Assembly (NCBI RefSeq): GCF_001463905.1
Contig: NZ_BBWR01000009.1
Coordinates: 62,001 to 126,000, forward strand
Source of the DNA: Aureimonas frigidaquae
GTDB lineage: Bacteria; Pseudomonadota; Alphaproteobacteria; Rhizobiales; Rhizobiaceae
Direction of reading: 5' to 3'
DNA: 64,000 bases
Shown here: positions 48,792-61,960 of the stretch, piece by piece
How positions within the stretch are numbered: position 1 is the first letter of the stretch
Layout: every line of letters begins with the position of its first letter
Made by a program: the position numbers and the translations under genes
Notes under the pieces: model-generated
Databases searched by the model: none
What the model saw: the letters and a program-made list of their open reading frames with translations, nothing else
Told to the model about the DNA's origin: nothing

Positions 48792-49325
48792 TCAGTCCTG
48801 CAAAGCGGTCTGGCGGACGGTGCCGCCGTCGCGTTTGAGCTTCATGCCGATGACGGGGACGAGGTCTTCGCCGACCTTGACGGAAATGGTGACGTTCAGC
48901 TCGTCGCGGTCTTCCAGCCGGGCGACCATGGCGCCATTGAGCTGCTTGCGGTCGAGGCCGAAGACCATGCGGTCGCCCTCCACCACGCCGGAGACGATGT
49001 CCAGCCCTGCGCCTTTGGCGCCGTCCAGGAAGGCGCCGGTGTAGGTTCGTCCGTCATGAGAGACCCGGGCCGACATCTTCTGCGAGAACAGGCCGACGCG
49101 GCAGGAGCCTTCGAGTTGCATGGCGGAGGGGGCCTGGTCCGTGCCGCCCGCCAGATCGCAGGTGAAGCGGGTGCCCTTGTATTTGCCGGCGACGATTTCG
49201 CCGGGGCCGACCCAGCGGCCGTTGATGGTCTGCAGGAAGGTGTCGGACGAGCCGGCCATGACGGGGCCGGCGCCGGCGGACAGCGCGGCTGCGAAGGAAA
49301 GTCCGGCGGCGAGCTGGCGCAACAT
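48792..49325 (-). CDS. Secreted protein of unknown function
   Basis: 177 aa from ATG 49325, which has GAGGATC 10 bases upstream. A signal peptide (LAAGLSFAAALSAGAGPVMA) is followed by FLQTINGRWVGPGEIVAGKYKG split by strands, and a lipocalin-like run of alternating strands with two Cys (FTCDLAGG; GSCRVG). A C-terminal LNVTISVKVGEDLVPVIGMKL completes it. I do not recognise a named family. A 3'-terminal decayed copy lies at 45838-46041. It starts 52 bases after the ycjF-like gene ends and has its own terminator. Confidence 0.75.
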   Translation of the reverse strand: MLRQLAAGLSFAAALSAGAGPVMAGSSDTFLQTINGRWVGPGEIVAGKYKGTRFTCDLAGGTDQAPSAMQLEGSCRVGLFSQKMSARVSHDGRTYTGAFLDGAKGAGLDIVSGVVEGDRMVFGLDRKQLNGAMVARLEDRDELNVTISVKVGEDLVPVIGMKLKRDGGTVRQTALQD

Positions 49326-49377
49326 GGGCAAAGATCCTCGGGGCGAAAATGCGTAGGCCGATAATCTCGCGGAAGGG

Positions 49378-50448
49378 TTAATCCTTCCTTTCGCCAGGCT
49401 GCGGGTCGTTCACCGTCAGCGCCTTCAGGATGCTTCCGATCCCCGGTCGCTCCACCTGGATGAAGGGCATGGGCCGGCACATATCCATGGCCGCAAGACC
49501 GATCCGGGCGGTCAGAAGCCCGTTGACAACGCCCTCTCCGAGCCTTGCGGACAGGCGTTGCGCCAGCCCCTGGCCGACGACCTGCTGGATCAGGCTGTCG
49601 CCGATCGCGATCGAGCCGGTTACGGCCAGGTGCGCCAAGACGTCACGGGTCAAACGCACGAGCCCGAGCGTGCCCGGACGCGCGCCGTAGAGCTCGGACA
49701 TGCGACGGATCAGCCCGACGGTTTCGAACAGGACGAAGGCGAGGTCGACGATCGCCCGCGGACTGACGGCTGTCACCACCGAAACGCGCTTGGCCGAGGC
49801 CATGAGCAGGGCTCGAGCCTGGGCATCCAGGGGAACCAGGAGTTCGCGCTCGGCCAAGGTGATCCGATCCCGCCCGTCCATTACATCGTCGCGCGCCTGC
49901 GCCAGGCGCTCGCGGCCCGCGAAGGTGGCGGGCTGGTGGGCCAGCATCGATACGAGCTGCGCGGTGACCCGTTCGGCGGCGCGGTCGTCATTGGCGTCGA
50001 AGGCGGCTTTTGCGGCGATGCGCTCTTCTTCGACCCGGCGCAGCTTGAGGATGGCGGACAGTTCCCGCCAGACGACACCGACCGCGCCCGTCACCAGTAT
50101 GGCGGAGGCTGCCGCCGCGGCCCAGCCGAGCCATTCCGCCCGCGCGAAAAAGTCCCGGATCAGGCTGTCCAGGGCAAGACCGGTGGCAAGCGAGACCACC
50201 AGGCCGAGGCCCGCCATGAAGAGCTTGCCGAATGTCAGCCTGTGGCGGCGGGGGCGCAGGGCGCCCGGGGCTGCATCGAGGGCGTCGAGCGCCTCACGCT
50301 CCAGAGCGTCGTCCGGCTCGATGGACAGGCGCGACAGTTCCCGCACGGCACGCGGCGCGCGGGCCGGGACCGGCTGCGTCACGGCGGTTGCCTCCGGGGG
50401 CCGGAAGCTGCGGGGGCCGCGATACGGCATGTCGGGATCGTCGCTCAT
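49378..50448 (-). CDS. YcjF-like membrane protein (DUF697/TIGR01620)
   Basis: 356 aa inner-membrane protein. A charged N-terminus is followed by two transmembrane helices (FMAGLGLVVSLATGLALDSL; WAAAAASAILVTGAVGVVW), then a cytoplasmic helical DUF697 domain (VSVVTAVSPRAIVDLAFVLFE; LVRLTRDVLAHLAVTG). Its start overlaps the stop of the ycjX gene by four bases. The pair is conserved as a stress-linked locus in proteobacteria; biochemical function is unknown. Confidence 0.9.
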   Translation of the reverse strand: MSDDPDMPYRGPRSFRPPEATAVTQPVPARAPRAVRELSRLSIEPDDALEREALDALDAAPGALRPRRHRLTFGKLFMAGLGLVVSLATGLALDSLIRDFFARAEWLGWAAAAASAILVTGAVGVVWRELSAILKLRRVEEERIAAKAAFDANDDRAAERVTAQLVSMLAHQPATFAGRERLAQARDDVMDGRDRITLAERELLVPLDAQARALLMASAKRVSVVTAVSPRAIVDLAFVLFETVGLIRRMSELYGARPGTLGLVRLTRDVLAHLAVTGSIAIGDSLIQQVVGQGLAQRLSARLGEGVVNGLLTARIGLAAMDMCRPMPFIQVERPGIGSILKALTVNDPQPGERKD

Positions 50449-51902
50449 CGAAGCCTGTCTCCGATCAGGAATTGCAGCGCACGGTCGAGCCGGATATGCG
50501 GCAGGGACAGGGTCAGGCCCCGATCGTCGCGCTCCAGGACCGGCGGCCGAAAGCGGACGAAGTTCAACGGATCGAGCCCCTTGCCGTCCGCGCCCTCGGC
50601 GAAGAGGCGGGCCGGGTCCTTCGGCAGATCGCCCGGGAAGATCGCCGTCTCGGTTGCCCCGTCGAAAATCTCGCCGGCGATGCGCTCGCCCGCCAGCGGC
50701 GTGCCGACGATCACCGGAAGCGTTTCCCGGCCTTCCGTCACCTGGGCTTCACGCGTGGCGCGCACGGCCGCCATGGCCACCACATCGGTCTGTGCGCCCG
50801 AGAACTGCGCGCGTTCCGTTGCGCGGGCGACGATTTGCCGGACGACCGCCTCCAGCCGTTTGTGGCTGTCGCGGTGGAGATGGTCGGCCTTGGTGGCTGC
50901 GACGAGAAGCCGGTCGATCCGACGGGACAGGAGGCCGCCGAGCCAGGTCGCGCGGCCGGGACGGAAGCAGGCTAGGATGTCCGTCAGCGCGGCTTCCAGG
51001 TCCCGGACGGCATCCGGCCCGGCATTGATGGCCTGCAGCGCGTCGATCAGGATGATCTGCCGGTCGAGCCGGGCGAAATGGTCCCGGAAGAAGGGTTTGA
51101 CGACCACCGTCTTATAGGCTTCGAAGCGGCGGGCATGCACGGCGGCGAAACTGTTGCGCGGCGGAGCTGCGGTGCCGGACGAACCGCCAAGCGGCGCGAA
51201 GGTGAGGGCGGGGGAGCCTTCCAGATCCCCCGGCATCAGGAAGCGGCCGGGGGGCAGCGTGGACAAGGCCTTGTCGTCCGCGCGGCAGCGGCGCAGGTAT
51301 TCGGTGAACAGCGCCGCCAGGCGCTGGCTCGTCGGCTCGTCGGCCGGCGCCATCGGATCGAGTGCGTCGATGGCAGCGAGGAAAGGCCCCGCCAGCGCCG
51401 CGCGGCCGGGCAGCCGCGCGCGTTGAAGGGATTCAGCACTGAATGTCTGGAAATCCTTGTCGAGCAGCGGCAGATCGAGCAGCCACTCGCCCGGATAATC
51501 GACGATGTCCAGCGACAGGCGGCCCGCGGAGAACAGGCGGGACCAGCCGGAGGCCGACTGGAACTCGATCGTCAGCCGCAGTTCCGAGATGGCGCGCGTC
51601 GATTGCGGCCACAGCCGCTCTTCCACCATGGTGCGGACATGGTCCTCGTACTGGAAGCGCGGGACGGCGTCGTCCGGCTGCTCCTCCAGATAGGTCTTGC
51701 CGATCCGGCCCGATGCGTAAGCCTCCAGCAGCGGCAGCCGGCCGCCATGCAGGAGGTTGTGGACCAGCGCGCTGATGAAGACCGTCTTGCCGGCGCGCGA
51801 CAGGCCGGCAACGCCGATGCGCAGGGTCGGATGGAACAGTTCGGTCGCGCGATCGGTCAGAGTGTCGAGCGCGTAGCGCGCTTCATCCGCAAGACTGGGC
51901 AT
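50445..51902 (-). CDS. ycjX: YcjX family GTPase-like protein (DUF463)
   Basis: 485 aa. The P-loop GLSRAGKT is at residues 33-40, followed by VFISALVHNLLHG. DIVDYPGEWLLDLPLL is a G3-like switch, and VAATKADHL serves as a G4-like motif. The family is a dynamin-like GTPase/ATPase of the phage-shock neighbourhood in enterics. It is coupled with ycjF downstream. ATG 51902 (MPSLADEARYALD) is the family start; the open frame extends to 51983. Confidence 0.93.
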   Translation of the reverse strand: MPSLADEARYALDTLTDRATELFHPTLRIGVAGLSRAGKTVFISALVHNLLHGGRLPLLEAYASGRIGKTYLEEQPDDAVPRFQYEDHVRTMVEERLWPQSTRAISELRLTIEFQSASGWSRLFSAGRLSLDIVDYPGEWLLDLPLLDKDFQTFSAESLQRARLPGRAALAGPFLAAIDALDPMAPADEPTSQRLAALFTEYLRRCRADDKALSTLPPGRFLMPGDLEGSPALTFAPLGGSSGTAAPPRNSFAAVHARRFEAYKTVVVKPFFRDHFARLDRQIILIDALQAINAGPDAVRDLEAALTDILACFRPGRATWLGGLLSRRIDRLLVAATKADHLHRDSHKRLEAVVRQIVARATERAQFSGAQTDVVAMAAVRATREAQVTEGRETLPVIVGTPLAGERIAGEIFDGATETAIFPGDLPKDPARLFAEGADGKGLDPLNFVRFRPPVLERDDRGLTLSLPHIRLDRALQFLIGDRLR

Positions 51903-51979
51903 GAACCTTCGCAAAACCTTTTGGAGTGTCGACGCGTTGGATCGACCTGGAGGGGCAGATAGGGTGCACGCGCCCGTGC

Positions 51980-52465
51980 TCACAGTGCCTTGGGTGAAAT
52001 CAGCTCCACAAGCCGGCCATTGCCGGTGCGCACGCCGCCTTGCCCGATCTCGACAATGGCAAGCGCGCCCGTTCCCAACCCGGCGGCGAGCGGCGCCGGC
52101 GTATCGGGGCCGCAGAGCTGCACCAGGAACTCTTCCATGCCGGGATTGTGACCGACGACAAGCGTCGCGTCCCCAGGGCCATCCTGGCCGAGATGGCGCA
52201 GATACACCTCCGGCTCGGCCTCGTAGAGGTTCGGCAGCCAGACGATTCGTTCATCCGCAGATGGCAGGCCGATGGCGGCGACCGTCTGGCGGGTGCGTTG
52301 TGCGGGAGACGCCAGAACTGTGGAAAAGACGAGCGCCCGCTGCGTAATCCAGTCGCGGATGCGCTCAGATTGCGCCATTCCCTTGGCATCCAGAGGTCGG
52401 TCATAATCGCGCTGGCCCGGAACGGGCCTTGCGGCGTGGAAGTGTCTGAGACAATAAAGGCGCAT
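51980..52465 (-). CDS. SixA-type histidine phosphatase
   Basis: 161 aa. It begins MRLYCLRHFHAARPVPGQRDYDRPL. The catalytic RH dyad is in LRHFHA, where the common RHG glycine is replaced by Phe, a pattern met in SixA-like proteins. The second conserved His is in LVVGHNPGMEEF. SixA dephosphorylates phospho-His on phosphotransfer proteins, but targets here are unknown. ATG 52465 aligns with the family; longer starts at 52483 or 52537 add unrelated residues. Confidence 0.87.
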   Translation of the reverse strand: MRLYCLRHFHAARPVPGQRDYDRPLDAKGMAQSERIRDWITQRALVFSTVLASPAQRTRQTVAAIGLPSADERIVWLPNLYEAEPEVYLRHLGQDGPGDATLVVGHNPGMEEFLVQLCGPDTPAPLAAGLGTGALAIVEIGQGGVRTGNGRLVELISPKAL

Positions 52466-52684
52466 CGATCGGCCGCTCTGCATGCTGCCATCTTGCCGGA
52501 AATATGCGTGCTCGCAAGTCGCCAGCGCGCGACACATTTCCTTTGTGATTCCTGATTATAAAAAATTCAACTGGTGCCTAGGTTTAGGGCACTTACTTCA
52601 TTCGGCTGGGCAGCCGCATTTGAACTTGTAGGCCTTCTCGACGGAAGCTATAAGCCAGTCCTCGACGGTGATAGAGGAAGCGAA

Positions 52685-53101
52685 ATGAGCGAAACTCTGC
52701 AGATCGGAGGCGAGCTTCGGGAGGGCGAGCCTTTCATGAACGACCGTCAGCGGGACTATTTCCGGAAGAAGCTCATGGCCTGGAAAGGCGAGATCCTCCG
52801 CGAATCCCGTGAAACGCTCGAAGCTCTCGCCAGCGACAACCCGAACCTGGCCGACGCCGCGGATCGCGCCTCGTCGGAGACGGACAGGGCCATCGAGCTG
52901 CGCGCGCGCGACCGTCAGCGCAAGCTGATCTCCAAGATCGATGCGGCGCTGATGCGCATCGAAGATGGAACCTATGGTTACTGCGAGGAAACGGGCGAAC
53001 CGATCAGCCTGAAGCGGCTGGATGCGCGGCCGATCGCCACCCTGTCCCTCGAAGCCCAGGAGCGCCATGAGCGCCGCGAGAAGGTCTATCGCGACGAATA
53101 G
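52685..53101 (+). CDS. dksA: DksA-like RNA polymerase regulator with degenerate zinc finger
   Basis: 138 aa, binds the secondary channel of RNA polymerase. The coiled coil ends in the acidic tip LADAADRAS, with Asp57, Asp60 and Ala62 matching E. coli D71, D74 and A76. The zinc finger keeps only Cys100 (YGYCEETG); the other three positions are Thr103, Ser121 and Ala124. Such one-Cys forms are standard in rhizobia and remain functional without zinc. AGAGGAAG precedes ATG 52685; the frame is open to 52574. Confidence 0.94.
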   Translation: MSETLQIGGELREGEPFMNDRQRDYFRKKLMAWKGEILRESRETLEALASDNPNLADAADRASSETDRAIELRARDRQRKLISKIDAALMRIEDGTYGYCEETGEPISLKRLDARPIATLSLEAQERHERREKVYRDE

Positions 53102-53133
53102 ACGGCCAACCGGCCATCCCGACGCAAGAACTC

Positions 53134-53160
53134 AAAAGGGCCGGCGCAAGCCGGCCCTTC
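53134..53160. terminator. Bidirectional terminator after dksA
   Basis: AAGGGCCGGC-GCAA-GCCGGCCCTT, a 10-bp perfect stem with two more A bases upstream. It lies between converging genes. Confidence 0.85.
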
Positions 53161-53178
53161 GTCATTGTGGCAGGCGCG

Positions 53179-54732
53179 TCAGCGCCGCTCCGGCGGATCG
53201 AGGGTGAAGTCCTTCAAGAGCGCGTCCATTTCTTCTTCCAGGCTCATCATGCGCGGCTTGGCAGCGGGCGCATCCTGGGTCCTGTCATCCGCGGCCGGGC
53301 GCAGGGCCGCCTCGCCGGGCTCCTTGCGGTCCGATGCGGGCAGCGGAGCCTGGACCGGCGCCGGAGCCATGGGACGCGGCGGGAAGACCGGGCTCGTATC
53401 GGGGCCCGTCTGGCGGCCTTCGGCGCTCAGTTCCGCCATCAGAAGCGCATCGATATTGGCATCGTCCTGCGCGGGCTTGGCGGCCGCCGCCTCGGCCGGC
53501 CGAGATGCCGGGGCCGCCGGAGCCGTCTGTGCCGCTGGGGCCGCCGGAGCCGCCTGTGCGGCCGGGGCGGATGGTGCTGCAGGGGCCGCCGGTGCCGATG
53601 GGACGACATCGGCCGGAGCGTTTACAGGCGCCGCCGTTGGCGACGGCCGGGCCGGGGAGGCAGATGCCGGCTGCGCAGGCTGAGCGGGGGAAGGCTGGGC
53701 GGGGGAAGGCTGGGCCGGGGACGCCTGGGGCGCCGGGAAGCGATGCTCGGACTTATGGTTCTGCACGCTCGTGGCGAAGCTCTTCACCTGAAGAGGGCCG
53801 GATGCGGAAGCCGGCGCAGCGGGGGCGCTTGGCTCCGCGCGCGGCGGCTCCTGGCGCGCCGGCTCCGCCCGAACCCCGGCTTGAGCCGGGATGGCGGGGT
53901 CCGCACGCTTGAGCGCCTCGTTCGGGCCAGGCTTTGGCGCATCGGCCGTCACGGCAGGCGCTGCATCCGCCGGGGCCTGAGAAGGCTTGTCCGCCGGGCC
54001 GGACGACGCCGCTTCGGCGACGACCGGCTCCGTGCGGGTTGCGGGCAGGGTCGGCGTTGCCATGCTGCGGGGCTGAACCGGGGCGGGACGCGGCACGGGC
54101 GGTTGCACCGGTACCGGCGCCGCGGTGGGCGCGGCAGCCTGAGCGGGCGCCTGAGCGGACGCCTGCGCGGGGCGTGACAGGGGCGGCTCGCTCCGGCGGG
54201 GCGCCTCGGCCGCGGGGGCGGATCGGGCAGGGCGCAGCGGAGCCTGTCCGGCGCTCACCGCAGGAGCAGCGGCAGCCGGTGCGGGTTGTGAGGGGGCCTC
54301 TCGGGGCGCATCCACGCGCGCGGTGACGACCGGCGGCGGGGTGCGCGCTTCGACGGGCCGGGGCGCGGGTTCGGCTGCGTGCTGCTGGGGCTCAGGCTGG
54401 AAGCTCGGCTCCACGCGGCGCTGACGTACGGGTAGGCGGGTGATCCCGGCTTCGACGACCAGATCGTTCGGGCCGCCGATCATGACGAGATGTTCGATCT
54501 CGTCGCGGCGCACCAGGACCAGCTGGCGCTTCTGGTCCACCTGGGCGACATCCAGCACCGCAAGGCGGGGCGCACCGGCGCCGCGCCCGCCGAGCCGGCC
54601 GCCGCCCACCATGCCGCGGATGAGCGCGACGAGAAAGTAGAGAATGATCACCGCAGCGGCGATCGTCAGGATGGCGACGACGACCGTCGCGATTCCTTCT
54701 CCGCCCAAAGCGTTCGCAAGCCCTTCGAACAT
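53179..54732 (-). CDS. FliO/MopB-like membrane protein with long Pro/Ala tail
   Basis: 517 aa. One N-terminal transmembrane helix (VVVAILTIAAAVIILYFLVALI) is followed by LAVLDVAQVDQKRQLVLVRR and EIEHLVMIGGPNDLVVE, which is the FliO pattern. About 390 low-complexity Pro/Ala/Gln residues follow. FliO assists assembly of the flagellar export gate, but no flagellar genes are in the window, so a flagellar role is uncertain. The C-terminal LEEEMDALLKDFTLDPPERR looks conserved. Confidence 0.75.
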   Translation of the reverse strand: MFEGLANALGGEGIATVVVAILTIAAAVIILYFLVALIRGMVGGGRLGGRGAGAPRLAVLDVAQVDQKRQLVLVRRDEIEHLVMIGGPNDLVVEAGITRLPVRQRRVEPSFQPEPQQHAAEPAPRPVEARTPPPVVTARVDAPREAPSQPAPAAAAPAVSAGQAPLRPARSAPAAEAPRRSEPPLSRPAQASAQAPAQAAAPTAAPVPVQPPVPRPAPVQPRSMATPTLPATRTEPVVAEAASSGPADKPSQAPADAAPAVTADAPKPGPNEALKRADPAIPAQAGVRAEPARQEPPRAEPSAPAAPASASGPLQVKSFATSVQNHKSEHRFPAPQASPAQPSPAQPSPAQPAQPASASPARPSPTAAPVNAPADVVPSAPAAPAAPSAPAAQAAPAAPAAQTAPAAPASRPAEAAAAKPAQDDANIDALLMAELSAEGRQTGPDTSPVFPPRPMAPAPVQAPLPASDRKEPGEAALRPAADDRTQDAPAAKPRMMSLEEEMDALLKDFTLDPPERR

Positions 54733-54972
54733 TGTGCCAGTCTCCCTGGTCCTGGATTGTCGCCGGGTTGCAGATGCCCGTCGTCAACCTTTACAGCATA
54801 GTCGGCAGGCAGGATCGCCGAAGGGCTGTCCTTTCGCCTGTTCCCGGTTCATGTGACGAAATTGCCGCCGCTTCAAGGGCTACGACAGTTTCATCGCGTA
54901 TAATACCGGGAAGTGCTGAACAATATCTTTTAGAGCACAGGGGTGCTCCACCGAAGGCGGCTGGCGAGGACG

Positions 54973-57504
54973 ATGACTGCTGACGCGCGATCCCAGACCC
55001 GCAAGCCGCTGATCGACCGCAGCGCCGGCCGTGCCGGCGTGTGGCGGATCCTGGCGCTGTTCGCCTTCGTGCTTGTGGTGGCGGCGGCCCTGGCGCTGGC
55101 CGGGCATGTATCGGGCGGAATCGCGGTCCTCGGCATTTTTGCGGTTCTAGCCGGCATCGGCATCGTGGCCTGCTTTGCGCTGGCGCTCGGCTTCCTGCAA
55201 CTGTCCAACCGCGTGTCGGACGGCGAGCTGGGACGCGACTTCCTGGACGATTTCCCGGTCGGCACCTTGATGACGGATGCCAAGGGGCGAATCGTCTATG
55301 CCAATCGCGCCTATGCGGCCGTGACCGGCATGCGCGGCCTGCGCGATGCGCAAACGCTGGAGCAACTCCTCTCGCGCGAGGCGGAGGCGGCCGAGGCCGT
55401 CTACCGGCTGGCCAATGCGGCCCGCGACGGCAATCCCCTTCAGGAAGAGTTCCGCCTGTCGCGCACCTTGAGCGATGGCGAGGGGGCGGGCTGGTACCGC
55501 GTCGGCGTGCGGCCGCTTGAGCGCGGCGGCCGGGCGTTGAATGTCTGGCAGGTCGCCGACATCACCGAGGAGCGCGCCGAGCAGGAAAGCTTCTTCCAGG
55601 AGCTGCAGAACGCCATCGACTATCTCGACCATGCGCCGGTCGGCTTCTTCGCCTCCTCCGCTTCGGGGTCGATCGTCTATCTGAACGCGACGCTCGCCGG
55701 ATGGCTCGGCTTCGATCTCGCGAGCTTCGACCCCGGGAGCATGTCGGCCGCCGATCTGGTGGGGGAGGAAGGCCGCGCCTTCCTGGCCGCCACCGCCGAG
55801 GGCGAGCCCGGGCGAATCCATGTCCTCGACGGCGATCTGGTGACGCGCAAGGGGCAGCGCCTGCCGGTGCGCCTGTTGCGCCAGGCGCGCGCAGCGGGAG
55901 AGGATCGGCTGGGGCATATGCGCACGGTCGTCCTGAACCGGTCTTTGCGCAGCGACAGTGATGGGGACGCTCCGGAAAAGGTGCTCGTCCGCTTCAACCG
56001 GTTCTTCAATTCCTCTCCCATGGCCATTGCATCCCTGAACCGGAAGGGCCAGGCGACCCGCGCCAACGCTGCCTTCGCACGGCTGTTCGGCGCCCCGGTG
56101 GCGGCCGGCGGCGCGCCGCTGGAGGACGCGCTGCGCGCGGAATACCACGATGCCTTCCGGAACAGCCTGGAAGCGGCCTGCGGCGGACAGGCCGGAATCC
56201 CCTCGCTCGATGTCGAGATTGCCGGGGATGCCACCCGCTCGGTGCGGCTTTACTTCAGTGCGGTCTCGGACGTGACGGACGATTCCGACGAGGCGGCCCT
56301 TGTCTACGGGATCGACTTTACCGACCAGCGGGCGCTCGAGGAACAGTTCGCCAAGGCGCAGCGCATGCAGGCGATCGGCAATCTGGCCGGCGGCATCGCG
56401 CATGATTTCAACAACGTGCTCACCATCATCACCGCCTCGGTCGACTTCCTGCTCTTGAACCATCGCACGGGCGATCCGTCCTTCCAGGATCTTCTGCTCA
56501 TCAAGCAGAGTGCGAACCGCGCGGCCTCGCTGGTGCGGCAGCTTCTGGCCTATTCGCGCCGTCAGACCATGCGCCCCAAGATGCTGAACCTGACCGACGT
56601 CGTCGCGGACATGCATCTTCTTTTGAAGCGCATCTCGGGCGATCTGGTGAAGCTGGAACGCCACCACGCCCGCGACCTCTGGCCCGTCATGGCCGATATC
56701 GGCCAGTTCGAGCAGGTCATCACCAATCTGGTCCAGAACGCGCGGGACGCCATGAGCGATGGCGGGCGGATCGATATTTCCACCCGCAATGTCGCGGCAG
56801 GCGAGGTGGCGGGCTTCGCCTATCCGGAATTGACGCTGGGCGACTACGTGCTGGTGGAGGTGGCCGATACGGGGTCCGGCATGCCGCCGGAGGTCGCGGA
56901 GCGGATCTTCGAGCCCTTCTTCACCACGAAGGATATCGGCAAGGGGACCGGGCTCGGCCTCTCGATGGTCTATGGCATCATCAAGCAGTCCGGCGGCTAC
57001 ATCTTCGTGGAGTCGCGGCCGGGCGAGGGAACCGTTTTCCGCATCTTCCTGCCGCGGCATATTCCGGCGGAGCCGGCCCTGGCCGCCCCGGAAACGGCGG
57101 CCACGGTGCAGCAGCCGGGCAAGATGGACCTGTCCGGAACCGCGACGATCCTGCTCGTGGAGGACGAGGATCACGTGCGCGCCGGCAATGTGCGCGCGCT
57201 GAAGATGCGCGGCTACGATGTCCATGAGGCATCGTCCGGCGTGGAGGCGCTGGCCGTCATGGAGGATCTCGGCGGACGTATCGACCTCGTCGTGTCGGAC
57301 GTCATGATGCCGGAGATGGACGGGCCGACGCTCCTGCGGGAAATGCGCAAGCTGCGGCCGGAACTGAAGTTCATCTTCGTTTCGGGCTATGCCGAGGACG
57401 CCTTCGCCAAGAACCTGCCGGAGGGGGCGCAGTTCGGCTTCCTGGCCAAGCCCTTCTCGCTCCGCGACCTTGCCGTGGTGGTCAAGCAGATCCTCGACGA
57501 ATAG
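54973..57504 (+). CDS. cckA: Cell-cycle hybrid histidine kinase CckA
   Basis: 843 aa. Two N-terminal transmembrane helices (~25-75) precede PAS domains ([21 protein letters not shown] and later repeats). The dimerization H-box [20 protein letters not shown] has phospho-acceptor His477. HATPase motifs follow ([32 protein letters not shown]). The C-terminal receiver has phospho-acceptor Asp776 in [12 protein letters not shown]. CckA feeds phosphate via ChpT to CtrA. GAGGAC supports ATG 54973 over 54943. Position before recA is usual in rhizobia. Confidence 0.94.
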   Translation: MTADARSQTRKPLIDRSAGRAGVWRILALFAFVLVVAAALALAGHVSGGIAVLGIFAVLAGIGIVACFALALGFLQLSNRVSDGELGRDFLDDFPVGTLMTDAKGRIVYANRAYAAVTGMRGLRDAQTLEQLLSREAEAAEAVYRLANAARDGNPLQEEFRLSRTLSDGEGAGWYRVGVRPLERGGRALNVWQVADITEERAEQESFFQELQNAIDYLDHAPVGFFASSASGSIVYLNATLAGWLGFDLASFDPGSMSAADLVGEEGRAFLAATAEGEPGRIHVLDGDLVTRKGQRLPVRLLRQARAAGEDRLGHMRTVVLNRSLRSDSDGDAPEKVLVRFNRFFNSSPMAIASLNRKGQATRANAAFARLFGAPVAAGGAPLEDALRAEYHDAFRNSLEAACGGQAGIPSLDVEIAGDATRSVRLYFSAVSDVTDDSDEAALVYGIDFTDQRALEEQFAKAQRMQAIGNLAGGIAHDFNNVLTIITASVDFLLLNHRTGDPSFQDLLLIKQSANRAASLVRQLLAYSRRQTMRPKMLNLTDVVADMHLLLKRISGDLVKLERHHARDLWPVMADIGQFEQVITNLVQNARDAMSDGGRIDISTRNVAAGEVAGFAYPELTLGDYVLVEVADTGSGMPPEVAERIFEPFFTTKDIGKGTGLGLSMVYGIIKQSGGYIFVESRPGEGTVFRIFLPRHIPAEPALAAPETAATVQQPGKMDLSGTATILLVEDEDHVRAGNVRALKMRGYDVHEASSGVEALAVMEDLGGRIDLVVSDVMMPEMDGPTLLREMRKLRPELKFIFVSGYAEDAFAKNLPEGAQFGFLAKPFSLRDLAVVVKQILDE

Positions 57505-57597
57505 GCCGGCGGCGCGGCGATTCGCCCGCCCTCCGCCTTTACCCTTTCTTATGGATCGATCGGGTCGGACTTGCGCGAATCACAACCGCAAATCTTA

Positions 57598-57643
57598 GAA
57601 CAAATCGGGATCATCCATTGTAAAACCGGAACAAAAAGAGTAC
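57598..57643 (+). promoter_or_regulatory. Two imperfect LexA-type boxes upstream of recA
   Basis: GAACAAATCGGGATC (57598-57612) and GAACAAAAAGAGTAC (57629-57643) each match GAAC-N7-GAAC at seven of eight positions. They lie 62-108 bases before the recA ATG. recA is LexA-controlled in rhizobia; which box is used cannot be told. Confidence 0.45.
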
Positions 57644-57705
57644 ATCTGAGCCATGGCGGAAGCGTTGCGCGTCCAGACGCCGCGTGAAATAAGGACCGAA
57701 GGCCA

Positions 57706-58767
<1,062 letters not shown>

Positions 58768-58802
58768 TCTTCGATCCGCACGACGTGCTGGTAAAAGACC
58801 AG

Positions 58803-58829
58803 ACCCGCCCGGACCTCCGGGCGGGTTTT
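58803..58829 (+). terminator. recA terminator
   Basis: ACCCGCCCGGA-CC-TCCGGGCGGGT followed by TTT, 36 bases after the recA stop. The remaining 58830-59174 stretch is very GC-rich and shows no gene I can support. Confidence 0.9.
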
Positions 58830-59174
58830 GCGTTTTGAGGTGGCGGGCGCGCGCCAACGGCCGGGCGTCGGCGCACGGTCCCGGTGGGTGGCGGGCGGGC
58901 GGAACACGATCTGCGGCCGCGCCGTGCGGTGAAGGAACAGGCGCGAAGCGCAGGCCGCGCAACGCGCCATCCTCCCGGACTATTGCCGTTCGATGGCCCA
59001 GTGGCTTGCCCGGGGTTCGGCCGGCAGGCGCTCCGTCCGGCGGGCGAGCGGGCAGTGGTTTGCCGCGCACCAAGCATCCGCGATGCGGCAGCACGGGCGA
59101 TTTCAGTTGAGCCCGGACCGCGTGAGCGTGTATCGCTCTCCGGGCAATGGAACAGCCATTCAGGGACCAATTGT

Positions 59175-61832
<2,658 letters not shown>

Positions 61833-61960
61833 GCGCAGGCTGTCAGGAAGACCGGCTGCGCGGCTCAGCGCGGCCACACTGCCGACGAAGGATGCAACGC
61901 TTGGAGCGCGCGGTGCCCGACTGTGCGGGGCATTGCTAGGCGGCTACCGTGCGGGGGTGG

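Noticed and set aside
58830-59174. In-frame extension of alaS upstream to 58884
   Set aside because: The extra ~97 residues are low-complexity and unlike AlaS; the conserved N-terminus starts at 59175.
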